Shown here in pieces: positions 1 through 8,500 of a stretch of 15,142 nt of DNA (within the stretch, counting starts at the first letter, position 1; each line of letters starts with the position of its first letter). The translations under genes were made by a program, and so were the position numbers. The notes under the pieces are model-generated. The model had not been told where the DNA came from, did not search any database, and saw only the letters and a list, made by a program, of their open reading frames with translations. This stretch comes from RYN-433 sp036558265 (GTDB lineage Bacteria > Planctomycetota > Phycisphaerae > Tepidisphaerales > Tepidisphaeraceae), in contig DATBFY010000524.1 in NCBI GenBank assembly GCA_036558265.1, positions 1-15,142 on the forward strand, written 5' to 3'.

Positions 1-64
1 GTGACGCCAGTTTCTGGAGCATGGGGTGGAATCACACGCATGTGGGGTCGATCTGGACAACCGT

Positions 65-1474
65 TCACGCGTGCGCGACGGCGGCGTTGCCAAGCGCGGA
101 GATCAGCGCTCCCAGGTGCTTCTGGTAATGCCGCCAGCGGCCGATGGCGGAGGTGTAGATCGGCCTGCGCACCTGCTCGGAGCTGAGGGTGGCGACGGGG
201 CGGCGGTGCTCGTAGTAGCGCAGGCAGCGGTCGTCCCAGGGGAGGTCGAGGAACTCGAGCAGGCGCCGCGCCTGGCCCCGGGTGTCGTGCACCACGTCCT
301 CGTATTTCACGTCGAGGATCGGCAGGTCGAGCACGGATTTCCAATGCGCCATCAGCCGCCGGTAGTCCTGGTAGAAGAGGCCCAGCGTCGTCAGGTCCTG
401 GGTGTGGGGATAGCCGACCAGCAGGCTCATGTAACACGAGAGGCAGGTGTCCAGCGGATCGCGCACGCAGTGGATGACGTGACACCCGGGCAAGACCAGG
501 GCGATCATCCCCAGGTGCAGGAAGTTCGAATGCATCTTGTCGGTGACGTACCGCGCCGCCGTGTCGAGCGACGCAAGGGCGGCGAGGTAGTCGCCGGCCA
601 TCTGATCGGCGACCCGAACCGTCAGGCGGTCGAGGCAGTCCGGATAGGTCTGGCCTTGCGTCCACTCCTGGCGGGTGCCGGCCTTGAACGCGTCCACCAG
701 CGCGGTCAGCTCACCGGCGCCGTAAACCTCGGGGTGGCTGGCGAGGATCTGTTCGACCAGCGTCGTGCCCGAGCGCGGCATCCCGACGATGAAGACGGGT
801 CGGCGGCTGGCGGGGGTGGCGGGGGCGTGGGTTGAGGCACGCGGGAGATCGCGCAGCCTGGCGGGCGTGAAATAATCGATCCGGCGATCGACGAATCGCG
901 TCGTGGCGTTGGGATCGTAGGGAACGCGCTGGCACTCGTTGCCCTGCCGCGCGGCCTCGAACGCCAAGTCGTATTCGCCGATCCGACCCAGCACGGTGGC
1001 CCGGGCGAAGTGCAGGCGGGCGGTTTCGTCGTCGGACAGGTTGGGCGCGCCGCCGCGCAGGACGTCGGCGATGTAATCCAGCGCCTCGCGCTCGCACTTG
1101 AGCGTCGACGCGATGCGGCTGAGCAGGATCGCGGCGTCGGCGCTCTTGACGCCCGCGGCGATCAGCGGGCGCACGAGCCGGGCGACGGCGTCGAACTCGC
1201 CCAGGACCTCGTGGACGTAGGCCCGGGCGATGATGAGCTCGGCGTCGTCGGGGGCCAGTCGGAGGGCGGCGGTGATGAACTCGGCGGCCTGCCCGGGTCG
1301 TCCGGTCTCGAAGTAAAGGCGACTGAGCGCGGCGTAGCCGCGCGGGTGGTCGGGCGCGAGGCGGATTACCTCGCGAAGGTGTTTCTCCGCGTCGTGCGGC
1401 CGGCGGGCCCGCCAGGCGGCCATGGCGAGCTTGAACTCAGAAGCGGGTTGCGGGGGGTTCACGGTGGTGACCAA
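65..1474 (-). CDS. TPR-repeat sulfotransferase family protein
   Basis: The predicted protein has 469 residues in two parts. Residues about 12-205 are helical TPR-like repeats, with phrases such as AEKHLREVIRLAPDHP and AAEFITAALRLAPDDAE. Residues about 226-455 are a sulfotransferase domain. The PAPS-binding loop is VFIVGMPRSGTTLVEQ (227-242), followed by GAGEL (252-256, with the conserved Glu), DKMHSNF (312-318), and the 3'-phosphate-binding stretch HCVRDPLDT (335-343). Family members transfer sulfate from PAPS to sugars, proteins or small molecules; the acceptor here is unknown. There is no signal peptide, so it is probably cytoplasmic. The start is uncertain: position 1474 is TTG, and an in-frame GTG at 1462 would remove four residues. 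Neither has a Shine-Dalgarno sequence. It lies 21 bp after the permease on the same strand and is probably the last gene of the sugar-transport operon. The family call is firm; the substrate and any link to the imported sugar are inference. Confidence 0.9.
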   Translation of the reverse strand: MVTTVNPPQPASEFKLAMAAWRARRPHDAEKHLREVIRLAPDHPRGYAALSRLYFETGRPGQAAEFITAALRLAPDDAELIIARAYVHEVLGEFDAVARLVRPLIAAGVKSADAAILLSRIASTLKCEREALDYIADVLRGGAPNLSDDETARLHFARATVLGRIGEYDLAFEAARQGNECQRVPYDPNATTRFVDRRIDYFTPARLRDLPRASTHAPATPASRRPVFIVGMPRSGTTLVEQILASHPEVYGAGELTALVDAFKAGTRQEWTQGQTYPDCLDRLTVRVADQMAGDYLAALASLDTAARYVTDKMHSNFLHLGMIALVLPGCHVIHCVRDPLDTCLSCYMSLLVGYPHTQDLTTLGLFYQDYRRLMAHWKSVLDLPILDVKYEDVVHDTRGQARRLLEFLDLPWDDRCLRYYEHRRPVATLSSEQVRRPIYTSAIGRWRHYQKHLGALISALGNAAVAHA

Positions 1475-1495
1475 AGGGCGCGCGGGGGCCGGGAG

Positions 1496-2689
1496 CTACC
1501 CCACCTTTGCCGCTTGTGGTGGGACGGCGGCGGCTGCTGCTGCCGCGGCGGCGATCGCGCCGGCCTTGCGCGTGCGGCGGCGGGCCTGGAAGATGTGGAC
1601 GACCTGGTCGAGCATCACCGCCACCAGGATCACCGCCCCGATGATGATGAAGGTCCAGTTGTTGTCCAGCCGCCAGAGGCGGCGGATGCCGTCGCGGTCG
1701 CGGTAGATCCACTGGAACATGTTGATGCCGTTCTCGATCACTTTCATGATGCACGAGCCAATGATCACGCCGACGACCGTCCCCTCGCCCCCGCGGAGGG
1801 AAACCCCGCCCAGCACCGCCGCCGCGATCGCGTACAGCTCGTAGGCGATGCCGACCTGCTGCGACATCTGCCCGATGTAGGCGGCGTAGCAGACGCCGGC
1901 AATCCCGCCCGACAGGGCCGAGATCACGTACGTCAGGGTCTCGACGCGCTTGACGGGGATGCCGGAGTACTCGGCCGCCTCGCGGTTGCCGCCGATCGCG
2001 TAGACGTAGCGCCCGAAGACCGTGAAGTGCAGGACGTACGCCGCGACGAGGATCACGCCCACGAAGATTAGTAACGGGTATGGCACGGTGCCGTCGGGGC
2101 TGCCCACGGTGGGGAATAGACCGCCGTTGGCGAGCTTGATCAGCGGGACGTCGCCCAGGCTCAGCGTGCCGCCCTTGACGATCGTCTGCGAGACGCCACG
2201 CAGGAGCAGCATGCCCCCCAGTGTGACGATGAACGACTGGAGGTCCAGACGGGTGATCAGCAATCCCTGGATGAGGCCGATCAGCGCGGCGACCGCGAGC
2301 GCGGCGGGGATGCCGATCCAGAGCGAATACCCCATCCCCCCTGCCGCCGGGTTGTCCGGATAATATTGCCCGGAGATCTTGGCAATCAGCACGCCGGTGA
2401 GCCCCACGATCGAGCCGATCGAGAGGTCGATCCCGCCGGTGATGATCACGAACGAGATCCCGATCGCGAAGATGCCCAACATGGAGATCTGGCGGGTGGT
2501 GTTGATGACGTTGGACTGGCCGAGGAAGTCCTCGTTCGAGACGAACAGCGCGAACGCGAGGCAGATCAGGGACACGAACATCCCCATCTCGCGGCGCAGG
2601 CCGGCGAGCCGCATCGGAACCGCGCCCGCGAGCAAAACGCCGCCGAAGGCCAAGATGTGAATCAGCTTGATATGCAGAAACAGGATCAT
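1496..2689 (-). CDS. Sugar ABC transporter permease, RbsC/XylH-like (CUT2)
   Basis: This is a 397-residue, very hydrophobic inner-membrane protein of the ribose/xylose-type permease family (BPD_transp_2). Family hallmarks are ITGGIDLSIGS (83-93), the cytoplasmic AIGGNREAAEYSGI loop (231-244) that contacts the ATPase, and AVLGGVSLRGGEGTVVG (291-307). It forms the membrane channel for the sugar delivered by the upstream binding protein. The start is ATG at 2689, 9 bp after the ATPase stop, with AAGGAAG overlapping that stop. At 397 residues it is longer than typical RbsC (about 320). The extra length is an N-terminal hydrophobic segment (residues 1-35), a strongly charged insertion YRDRDGIRRLWRLDNN (329-344) before the last membrane segment, and a C-terminal tail with a nine-alanine run (380-388). 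Family assignment is firm; the sugar cannot be read from the sequence. Confidence 0.95.
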   Translation of the reverse strand: MILFLHIKLIHILAFGGVLLAGAVPMRLAGLRREMGMFVSLICLAFALFVSNEDFLGQSNVINTTRQISMLGIFAIGISFVIITGGIDLSIGSIVGLTGVLIAKISGQYYPDNPAAGGMGYSLWIGIPAALAVAALIGLIQGLLITRLDLQSFIVTLGGMLLLRGVSQTIVKGGTLSLGDVPLIKLANGGLFPTVGSPDGTVPYPLLIFVGVILVAAYVLHFTVFGRYVYAIGGNREAAEYSGIPVKRVETLTYVISALSGGIAGVCYAAYIGQMSQQVGIAYELYAIAAAVLGGVSLRGGEGTVVGVIIGSCIMKVIENGINMFQWIYRDRDGIRRLWRLDNNWTFIIIGAVILVAVMLDQVVHIFQARRRTRKAGAIAAAAAAAAAVPPQAAKVG

Positions 2690-2693
2690 GCAA

Positions 2694-2700
2694 CTTCCTT
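2694..2700 (-). promoter_or_regulatory. Ribosome-binding site of the permease gene
   Basis: On the minus strand AAGGAAG lies 4 nt before the permease ATG and overlaps the TAA stop of the ATPase gene. This supports ATG 2689 as the start and suggests coupled translation of ATPase and permease. Confidence 0.6.
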
Positions 2701-4237
2701 ACACGGCGAGGGCTTCCCGATCGGCATGCCCCGTCATCAACTGACCGATCCGGTGCGCGGAGAGTTCCGCGCGCTCGAGGATCCCGCGCACCCGCCGCTC
2801 CTGCATGACGACCACCCGATCGCTCATGCCGATGACCTCTTCCATCTCCGAACTGACCATCAGGATGGTGATGCCCTGGGCTGCCAACTCCGCCATGTGG
2901 CGGTAAATCTCGGCCTTGGCGCCCACGTCGATGCCGCGGGTCGGCTCGTCGAGGATGAGGATGCGCGGCCGCATCGCCAGCCACTTGCCCAGGACGACTT
3001 TCTGCTGGTTGCCGCCCGAGAGGTTGACGGCCTTGACCTCGATGCTGGGGGTCTTGACGCGAAACCGCTGCACCTCGTGCCGCGCGACCTCGCGCTCCTT
3101 CGAGCGGTTGAGGAAGCCCAGGCTTGCGTAGTTGCGGACGTCGGGCAGCGACGTGTTCTGGGCGATGGTCATCGGCAGGACCAGGCCATGGCGCTTGCGG
3201 TCCTCCGGGGCGAGGTAGACGCCCCGGGCGATCGCCTCGCGGGTGTTCTGCGGCGCAAACGGCAGGCCGTCGAGCAGCATCGTGCCCCCCAGCGCCGGGG
3301 TGACGCCGAAGATCGCCTGCATCAGTTCCGTGCGCCCCGCGCCCACAAGGCCGGCAAACCCCAGGATCTCGCCGCGGTGGGCGGTGAATGAAACCGGGGA
3401 GGGGGCACCGGGAACGAGCAGGTTATCGACCACCAGCACCGGCTCGGTCGGCGGCTTGGCGGGCTTGGCGGGGAAGTAGTTGGCTGACAATTCCCGCCCG
3501 ACCATCATGGACACGATCTTCTCGTGAGTGGCCTGGGCGCGTTCGAGGTCGCCGACGTAGCGCCCGTCGCGCAGGATCGTGATCCGGTCCGAGAGCGCCA
3601 GCACCTCCTCCATCCGGTGGGAGATGTAAACGATGGCCATCCCCTCGGCACGGAGCTGGCGGATGATCTGGAAGAGCTTCTGCGACTCGCCCGCGGTCAG
3701 CGACGAGGTCGGCTCGTCCATGATGATGATCCGGGCTTCCAGCGCCAGCGCCTTGGCGATCTCGACCATTTGCATCTCGCCGACGGTCAGCCTTGCGACG
3801 GGTGTCGTCGGCGGGCAGGTGAGGCCCACACGGCGGAGCAGCGCCGTGGCGGCCTTGTTCATCTGCCGCCGGGTCAGGGGGCTGAGCAGCCCCATCGACT
3901 TGCGCTCGTTGCCCAGGAAGATGTTGCCGGCCACGTCGAGGTTGGGGGCGAGCATCAGCTCCTGGTGAATCAGCGCGATGCAGGCGCGCTTGGCGTCGCG
4001 GACGGAGTTGAACGTGACCGGCACGCCCTGGATGAGGATCTGCCCGCCGTCGGGCTGATAGGCGCCGCCGAGGATCTTCATCAAAGTCGATTTGCCCGCC
4101 CCGTTCTCGCCCATGAGCGCCAGCACCTCACCCTTGTGCAGGCGCAACTGCACGTCCTGCAGCGCCACCACGCCGGGAAAGCGCTTGGTGATGCCGCGCA
4201 TCTCGAGCAACGGCGGTTGTGAAGACGTGGCGTTCAT
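2699..4237 (-). CDS. Sugar ABC transporter ATPase, RbsA/XylG-like, two ATPase domains
   Basis: The protein has 512 residues with two fused ABC domains, the usual size and layout of CUT2 ATPases. Domain 1 has Walker A GENGAGKST (43-51), a degenerate signature LTVGEMQ (150-156), Walker B IIMDEPTSSL (171-180) and the switch His in YISHRMEE (204-211). Domain 2 has a degenerate Walker A GLVGAGRTEL (296-305), a canonical signature LSGGNQQK (406-413), Walker B LILDEPTRGID (427-437) and VSSEMEE (461-467) with no switch His. This asymmetry, with one good and one weak nucleotide site, is normal for the family. The protein powers sugar uptake at the inner face of the inner membrane. I chose ATG 4237; an in-frame ATG at 4300 would add 21 residues encoded by the intergenic inverted repeat and is unlikely. 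No Shine-Dalgarno sequence is visible. The permease gene follows after 9 bp. Confidence 0.95.
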   Translation of the reverse strand: MNATSSQPPLLEMRGITKRFPGVVALQDVQLRLHKGEVLALMGENGAGKSTLMKILGGAYQPDGGQILIQGVPVTFNSVRDAKRACIALIHQELMLAPNLDVAGNIFLGNERKSMGLLSPLTRRQMNKAATALLRRVGLTCPPTTPVARLTVGEMQMVEIAKALALEARIIIMDEPTSSLTAGESQKLFQIIRQLRAEGMAIVYISHRMEEVLALSDRITILRDGRYVGDLERAQATHEKIVSMMVGRELSANYFPAKPAKPPTEPVLVVDNLLVPGAPSPVSFTAHRGEILGFAGLVGAGRTELMQAIFGVTPALGGTMLLDGLPFAPQNTREAIARGVYLAPEDRKRHGLVLPMTIAQNTSLPDVRNYASLGFLNRSKEREVARHEVQRFRVKTPSIEVKAVNLSGGNQQKVVLGKWLAMRPRILILDEPTRGIDVGAKAEIYRHMAELAAQGITILMVSSEMEEVIGMSDRVVVMQERRVRGILERAELSAHRIGQLMTGHADREALAV

Positions 4238-4250
4238 GGGGAGATGCGAA

Positions 4251-4333
4251 AACGAAAAACGAGGAGGCGAAAAACGTAAGAGGCACCGCTTTGGGGGCAA
4301 GCGGCCGGACGCTTACGTTCTTCGTTTTTCGTT
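4251..4333. repeat. Nested inverted-repeat element between binding-protein and ATPase genes
   Basis: The 109-bp gap between the two genes holds three nested inverted repeats. The outer arms are 12 bp and perfect (AACGAAAAACGA at 4251-4262, TCGTTTTTCGTT at 4322-4333). The middle arms are 8 bp and perfect (AACGTAAG at 4273-4280, CTTACGTT at 4312-4319). The core hairpin is CCGCTT (4286-4291) with AAGCGG (4299-4304) around a 7-nt loop. The outer arms are AT-rich with CG steps about 7 bp apart, unlike the GC-rich genes on each side. As RNA this could fold into a long imperfect stem in the operon transcript. A role in mRNA stability or attenuation, by analogy with intergenic stems in other binding-protein transport operons, is inference. 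It could instead be a copy of a dispersed genomic repeat. Confidence 0.8.
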
Positions 4334-4346
4334 CTTATTCATTACT

Positions 4347-5348
4347 TCACTTCTTCCATTCCGCCAGCCGCTTCTCGAAGTCGGCGACGTTGTCCTTCTG
4401 GATGATCTCAACGCCGGTGTTCACGATCTTGTCCGGCGGGATCTTGGTCTTGGCCTTGTCGAAGTCGCTCGCCAGCTCGTGCATCCACTTGGCGGACTGG
4501 TAGCCCATGTCGTAGGGGTGCTGGACGACGCTGCAGTTGATCGTGCCGTTGTTGATGCCCTTGAGGGTTCCGGCCTCCTCGTCGAAGACGGCGGCGAGCA
4601 CCTTGCCCTTCTTGCCGCTGCCCTCCAGCGCATCCGCGATCGCCGGGCCGTTGTAGGACCACAGGCCGCAGATGAGGTTCACGTCGGGGCGGGCGTTGAG
4701 GATGTCCTCGACGTTGGAGCGGGCCTTGGCGCGGTCGGTCTGGTCCTCGCGCTTCTCGACGATCTCGATGTTGTGCCCCTTGATCGCGTCCTCGATGCCG
4801 CGGAGACGCTGGGCGGCGTTGTCGGCGGAGAACATGCCGACGAAGACCGCCATCTTCCCGCCGTTGGGCAGCAGCTTGATGATCTGCTCGCCCAGCCGCT
4901 TGCCGGCCTCGTAGTTGATCGTGCCGACGTAGAGCAGGCGCTTGGACTCAGAGGCGTCGGAATCGAACGTGATGAGCCTGGCCTTGTCGGCGGTACGGTT
5001 CAGGACGGCCACCTGGTCCTTGGGCGCGATCACGCTGACGGCGATCGCGTCGTAGCCCTGGCTCACGAGGTTCTCGAGGATCTGGTTCTGCTCCTCGGTC
5101 TTTCCGTTGGGAGGCATCTTGATGTCCACCTGGACCTTGCCCTCGCGCTCGTACTTGTGGACGCCGTTGGAGGCGATCTTCCAGAACTCGCTGGCATTGT
5201 TGGTGACAAAGGCAAGCTTGTAGACCTTGCCCCCGCCCCCTGCCCCGCCGCCACTGCCGCTGCGGTCACAGCCCAGGTTGGTCATCGCCGCCAGACCGAC
5301 GGCCACGGCCATCACGAAACCGACTTTGCAAATGTTCGCAAATCTCAC
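4347..5348 (-). CDS. Sugar ABC transporter substrate-binding lipoprotein (RbsB-like)
   Basis: The 333-residue protein belongs to the periplasmic binding protein type 1 (Peripla_BP_4) family. Residues 1-26 form a signal peptide (hydrophobic FVMAVAVGLAAM) ending at Cys27 in NLGCDRS. The lipobox is atypical because -3 is Asn, but lipidation is likely. A Gly/Ser linker (31-40) precedes the mature domain, which begins KVYKLAFVTNNASEFWK. Typical family phrases follow: QGYDAIAVSVIAPKDQ (98-113), RLITFDSDA (124-132), VGTINYEAGKRLGEQ (137-151) and VVQHPYDMGYQSAKWM (274-289). It captures a sugar, or a similar small ligand, outside the inner membrane and hands it to the permease. The start is GTG at 5348, fixed by GAGGAG 7 nt upstream. 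It is the first gene of the operon, and its strong ribosome-binding site fits the usual excess of binding protein. The ligand is not identifiable. Confidence 0.93.
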   Translation of the reverse strand: MRFANICKVGFVMAVAVGLAAMTNLGCDRSGSGGGAGGGGKVYKLAFVTNNASEFWKIASNGVHKYEREGKVQVDIKMPPNGKTEEQNQILENLVSQGYDAIAVSVIAPKDQVAVLNRTADKARLITFDSDASESKRLLYVGTINYEAGKRLGEQIIKLLPNGGKMAVFVGMFSADNAAQRLRGIEDAIKGHNIEIVEKREDQTDRAKARSNVEDILNARPDVNLICGLWSYNGPAIADALEGSGKKGKVLAAVFDEEAGTLKGINNGTINCSVVQHPYDMGYQSAKWMHELASDFDKAKTKIPPDKIVNTGVEIIQKDNVADFEKRLAEWKK

Positions 5349-5355
5349 GGCAGGT

Positions 5356-5361
5356 CTCCTC
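5356..5361 (-). promoter_or_regulatory. Strong ribosome-binding site for the binding-protein gene
   Basis: GAGGAG on the minus strand lies 7 nt before GTG 5348. It is the best Shine-Dalgarno match in the window and decides the GTG start, since no ATG is as well placed. Confidence 0.75.
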
Positions 5362-5382
5362 GTCTTTTAGATCCTTTGCCTT

Positions 5383-5394
5383 GACATCGATGTC
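5383..5394. promoter_or_regulatory. Candidate operator: perfect 12-bp palindrome upstream of the sugar operon
   Basis: GACATCGATGTC is a perfect palindrome 34 bp upstream of the GTG start of the binding-protein gene, where promoter elements would be expected. The central CG step is typical of LacI-family operators, which often control sugar ABC operons. No such regulator is encoded in the window, so the binding partner is inference. Confidence 0.4.
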
Positions 5395-5398
5395 CCCG

Positions 5399-5415
5399 TC
5401 GATCGTATCGATCGA
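5399..5415. promoter_or_regulatory. Candidate second operator: CGATCG-TAT-CGATCG dyad
   Basis: The 17-bp stretch TCGATCGTATCGATCGA is symmetric except for its central 3 bases. It begins 4 bp beyond the 12-bp palindrome, further upstream of the sugar operon. It could be a second operator site. CGATCG-type words are common by chance in GC-rich DNA, so confidence is modest. Confidence 0.3.
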
Positions 5416-5432
5416 TCAGGGGCTTGTCACGC

Positions 5433-5495
5433 GAGAGCGTTGCCTGTGACGTTGAGAACGTTGCCTGCAGATTTGAGAAGCTTTGCGCGCGGCCG
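5433..5495. repeat. Three GAGA-headed direct repeats at exact 21-bp spacing
   Basis: GAGAGCGTTGCCTG (5433-5446) and GAGAACGTTGCCTG (5454-5467) differ at one base and are 21 bp apart, two turns of the DNA helix. A weaker third copy, starting GAGAAGCTTTGC, begins at 5475, again 21 bp on. A short dyad ACGTT-GAG-AACGT (5449-5461) lies across the junction of the first two copies. They lie between the end of the RND gene and the sugar operon promoter area, so they may be phased sites for an activator or repressor of that operon. Confidence 0.5.
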
Positions 5496-5504
5496 CTGGC
5501 GCGC
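5485..5504 (-). terminator. Weak GC-rich hairpin after the RND pump gene
   Basis: GCGCGC (5485-5490) pairs with GCGCGC (5499-5504) around an 8-nt loop, 36 bp downstream of the RND gene stop on the minus strand. There is no T-run after it in the direction of transcription, so it is not a classical intrinsic terminator. It may be a chance GC-rich hairpin. Confidence 0.2.
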
Positions 5505-5539
5505 TGCGGTGAGTGTCGGAGCGGTCCCCGTCAGGGAGT

Positions 5540-8500
5540 TCAGACCGCCGTGGGCTCCAGCGCATCCTGACGCCCGCGCTTCGGGGATTTGGGCTCGACG
5601 GGAGTCGCGACCTCGGGATCGTGGGTTGCTCTGCGCAGCCGGCGCGCGAGCCGGCCCAAATCGTCGAAGAACGAGTACGCCACCGGCGTGACCAGCAGCG
5701 TGAGCAGCAGCGCCATCGTCTGCCCGCCGATCACCACGATCGCCACCGCGCGGCGCTCTTCCGAGCCCGGCCCGGTGCCCAGCGCCAGCGGCAGCATGCC
5801 CGCGACCAACGCCAGGGTCGTCATCAGGATCGGCCGCAACCGGTCGCGATTGGCCTCGACGATCGCCCGCGCCCGGTCCATCCCGCGGGCGCGGAGCTGG
5901 TTCATGTGATCGATCTGGAGGATCGCGTTCTTCTTTACCACGCCGAAGAGCACCAGGATGCCCAGCGCCGAGTACAGGTTGAGCGTCCCGTGCGTCAGGT
6001 AAAGCGACAGCAGCGCGAACGGCACGGTCAGCGGCAGCGAGAGGAGGATCGTCAGCGGGTGGACCAGGCTCTCGTAGTTCATCGCCAGGATGATGTACAT
6101 GAACACGACCGAGAGCGCGAACGCCCAGAGGAACTCGACGAACGTCCGCTCGAGCTCCTTGCCCTTGCCGGTGATGCTGGTCGAATAGGCGGCGGGCATG
6201 TTGAGGGCGGCGGCGGCGGCGCGGAGGGCCTCGATCCGGTCGCCCAGCGCGTAACCCGGCGCGACCCCGGCGCGCAACGCCACCATGCGCTCGCGGTCGG
6301 CACGGTCGATGCGCCCGGCGGTGAAGGCGGGCGTGAGCCTGGCGATGTTCGACAACTGGACGATCTGGCCGTTCTTGCGCGGGAGGTAGAGACGCTCGAT
6401 CGCGCGCTGGTCGTTGCGCGTGCCCTCGACCAGGCGCAGTTGCACGTCGTAATCATCGTTGACCTGGTAGTCGTGAAAACGCGTGACCTGGTCGTCGCCG
6501 CCGACCATGATCGCGACCGCGGTTCCGATGTCGCGCGCGTCCACGCCCAGGTCGGCAGCGCGCATGCGGTCGATCTCGACGCGCAGCTCGGGCTTGTCGA
6601 GCCGCAGCGTGGTGTCGGCGTCCACGATGCCGGGGATCTCACCGCCGCGGATCTTGTCACGCAGGGCGTTGGCGTACTCGTCCAACTTTTCCAGGTCCGG
6701 GCCGCGGATCTGGAAGTCGATGTCCGACGGCGACCCGCCCAGGCTGAATGCCGAGTAGTTGCGGATCGTCGGGCGCAGCTCGTGGTACTTCTTCAGCCGC
6801 CGGCGGATCTCGCCCATCACGTCGCGCTGGTTGTAATTCCCGGCAAACGCCGCCGACGGATGACCGTGCAGGATTGCCTTGACCAGGCGAGTGACCGACA
6901 GCACGCGCTCCTCGTGGGGGGCGATGCGGACGTAGAGATTCGCGGTGTTCGCCGCGCCCAACCCGTTGCCGCCGCTCGCGAGGACCAGCCGCACGCCGTG
7001 AACGGCCATCACCTCGCGTTCGACCGCCAGCGACGCCTGGTCCATCGACTCGGGGCTGGTCCCCTCGGGCGCATCCACGCGCACGGTGAACTCCGCCTCG
7101 TCGATGTCGCTGGGCACCCACTCCTGCTTGACGGCCTGGTAGAGGGGGATCGCCGTCCACATCACCACGATCGCGCCGACCGCGACGCCCCAGCGCAGGC
7201 GCATCGCGCCGCGGAGCAGCCAGGTGTAGGTCACGTCGATCAGGTGATAAAACCCGCGGCGCGACGCGGCGGCGTCGTGGCCGCCAGCGACATGCTTTGC
7301 GCGCAGCATCCGCGCGCTCATCATCGGCGTGAGCGTGAAGCTCACGAGCAGCGACACCATTACCGCCACCGCCGCCGTGATCCCGAACTGGTACAAGAAC
7401 CGCCCCGAGATCGACGACATGAACGACACGGGGATGAAGATGATGACCAGCGAAAGCGTCGTCGCCAGCACCGCCAGGCCGATCTCGGCGGTCGCCTCGC
7501 GGGCGGCGCGCATCGGCGGCATGCCGTGTTCCTCGACGAACCGGAAGATGTTCTCCAGCACCACGATCGCGTCGTCGATCACCACGCCGACCATCAGCAC
7601 CAGCGCCAGCATCGTCACGCTGTTGAGCGTGAAGTGCAGCGCCCACATCATCCCGAACGTCGCGACGACCGACGCCGGGATCGCCACCGCCGCGATCAGC
7701 GTGCTCCGCCAGTTCCGCATGAACGCCAGCACGACCAGGCACGCCAGCGCGCTGCCCGCCCACAGGTGCGTGTTGATCTCGTGCAGCGCCTCGTAGATGT
7801 ACCGCGTCTGGTCGCGGATGACCTCCATGTGGACGTCGGGCGGGAGCTCCGGCTCGATCCGCGCCAGCGCCGCCTTGACGCCCTCGATCACCTCGACCGA
7901 GTTGGCGCCGGTCTGACGCCGGATCTCGAGCGTCACCGCGGTGAGCGGGGTCGGCTCCGCCCTGGCATCGACCGGCTCCCGCCAGAGCCGCGCGACGCTC
8001 CGTTGCTCCTTGGTGCCGTCCTCGGCGTAGCCAACGTCGCGGATGCGGATCGGCTGGCCGTTCAACGTCGTGATTACCAGGTCGTTGAATTGCGACGCGT
8101 CGGTGATCTTGCCCATCGTGCGCAGCTGCTGCTCGCGCACGCGGCCGGTCACGTTGCCGCCGGGGATGTCGGCGTTCTGGCGGACGATCGCGTCGTGTAC
8201 CGCCGTGATCGGCAGGTTGTAGGCGACCAGCTTATCCGGGTCCACCCAGACGTTGACCGCCCGCCGCGTCCCGCCGCCGACGAACACCTCCCCCACGCCC
8301 ACGGACCGCTCGAGCCGCTCCTTGACGATCCGCTCGGCGTACTCGGTCAGCTCGCGCTTGGTGCGCGGGCCGTAGAGCGCGAGCGACATCACCGGGTCGT
8401 CGTCGTTGTTGCGCTTCTGGATGGTCGGCGGATCCACGTCGTCGGGCAGGTTCTTAAGCACGCCGTTGATCCGGTCCCGCACGTCCTGCGCCGCCACGTC

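Noticed and set aside
1437..2984. Long alternative frame on the minus strand across the permease and ATPase genes
   Set aside because: The translation is Arg/Pro/His-rich and cuts across two well-supported genes; it is a frame shadow in GC-rich DNA.
4238..4300. N-terminal extension of the ATPase to an ATG at 4300
   Set aside because: The extra 21 residues would be encoded by the inverted-repeat element, and the family N-terminus starts naturally near ATG 4237.
5521..5540. Possible terminator hairpin TCCC-CGTCA-GGGA next to the RND1 stop
   Set aside because: The stem is only 4 bp, there is no T-run, and such pairs are common by chance in GC-rich DNA.
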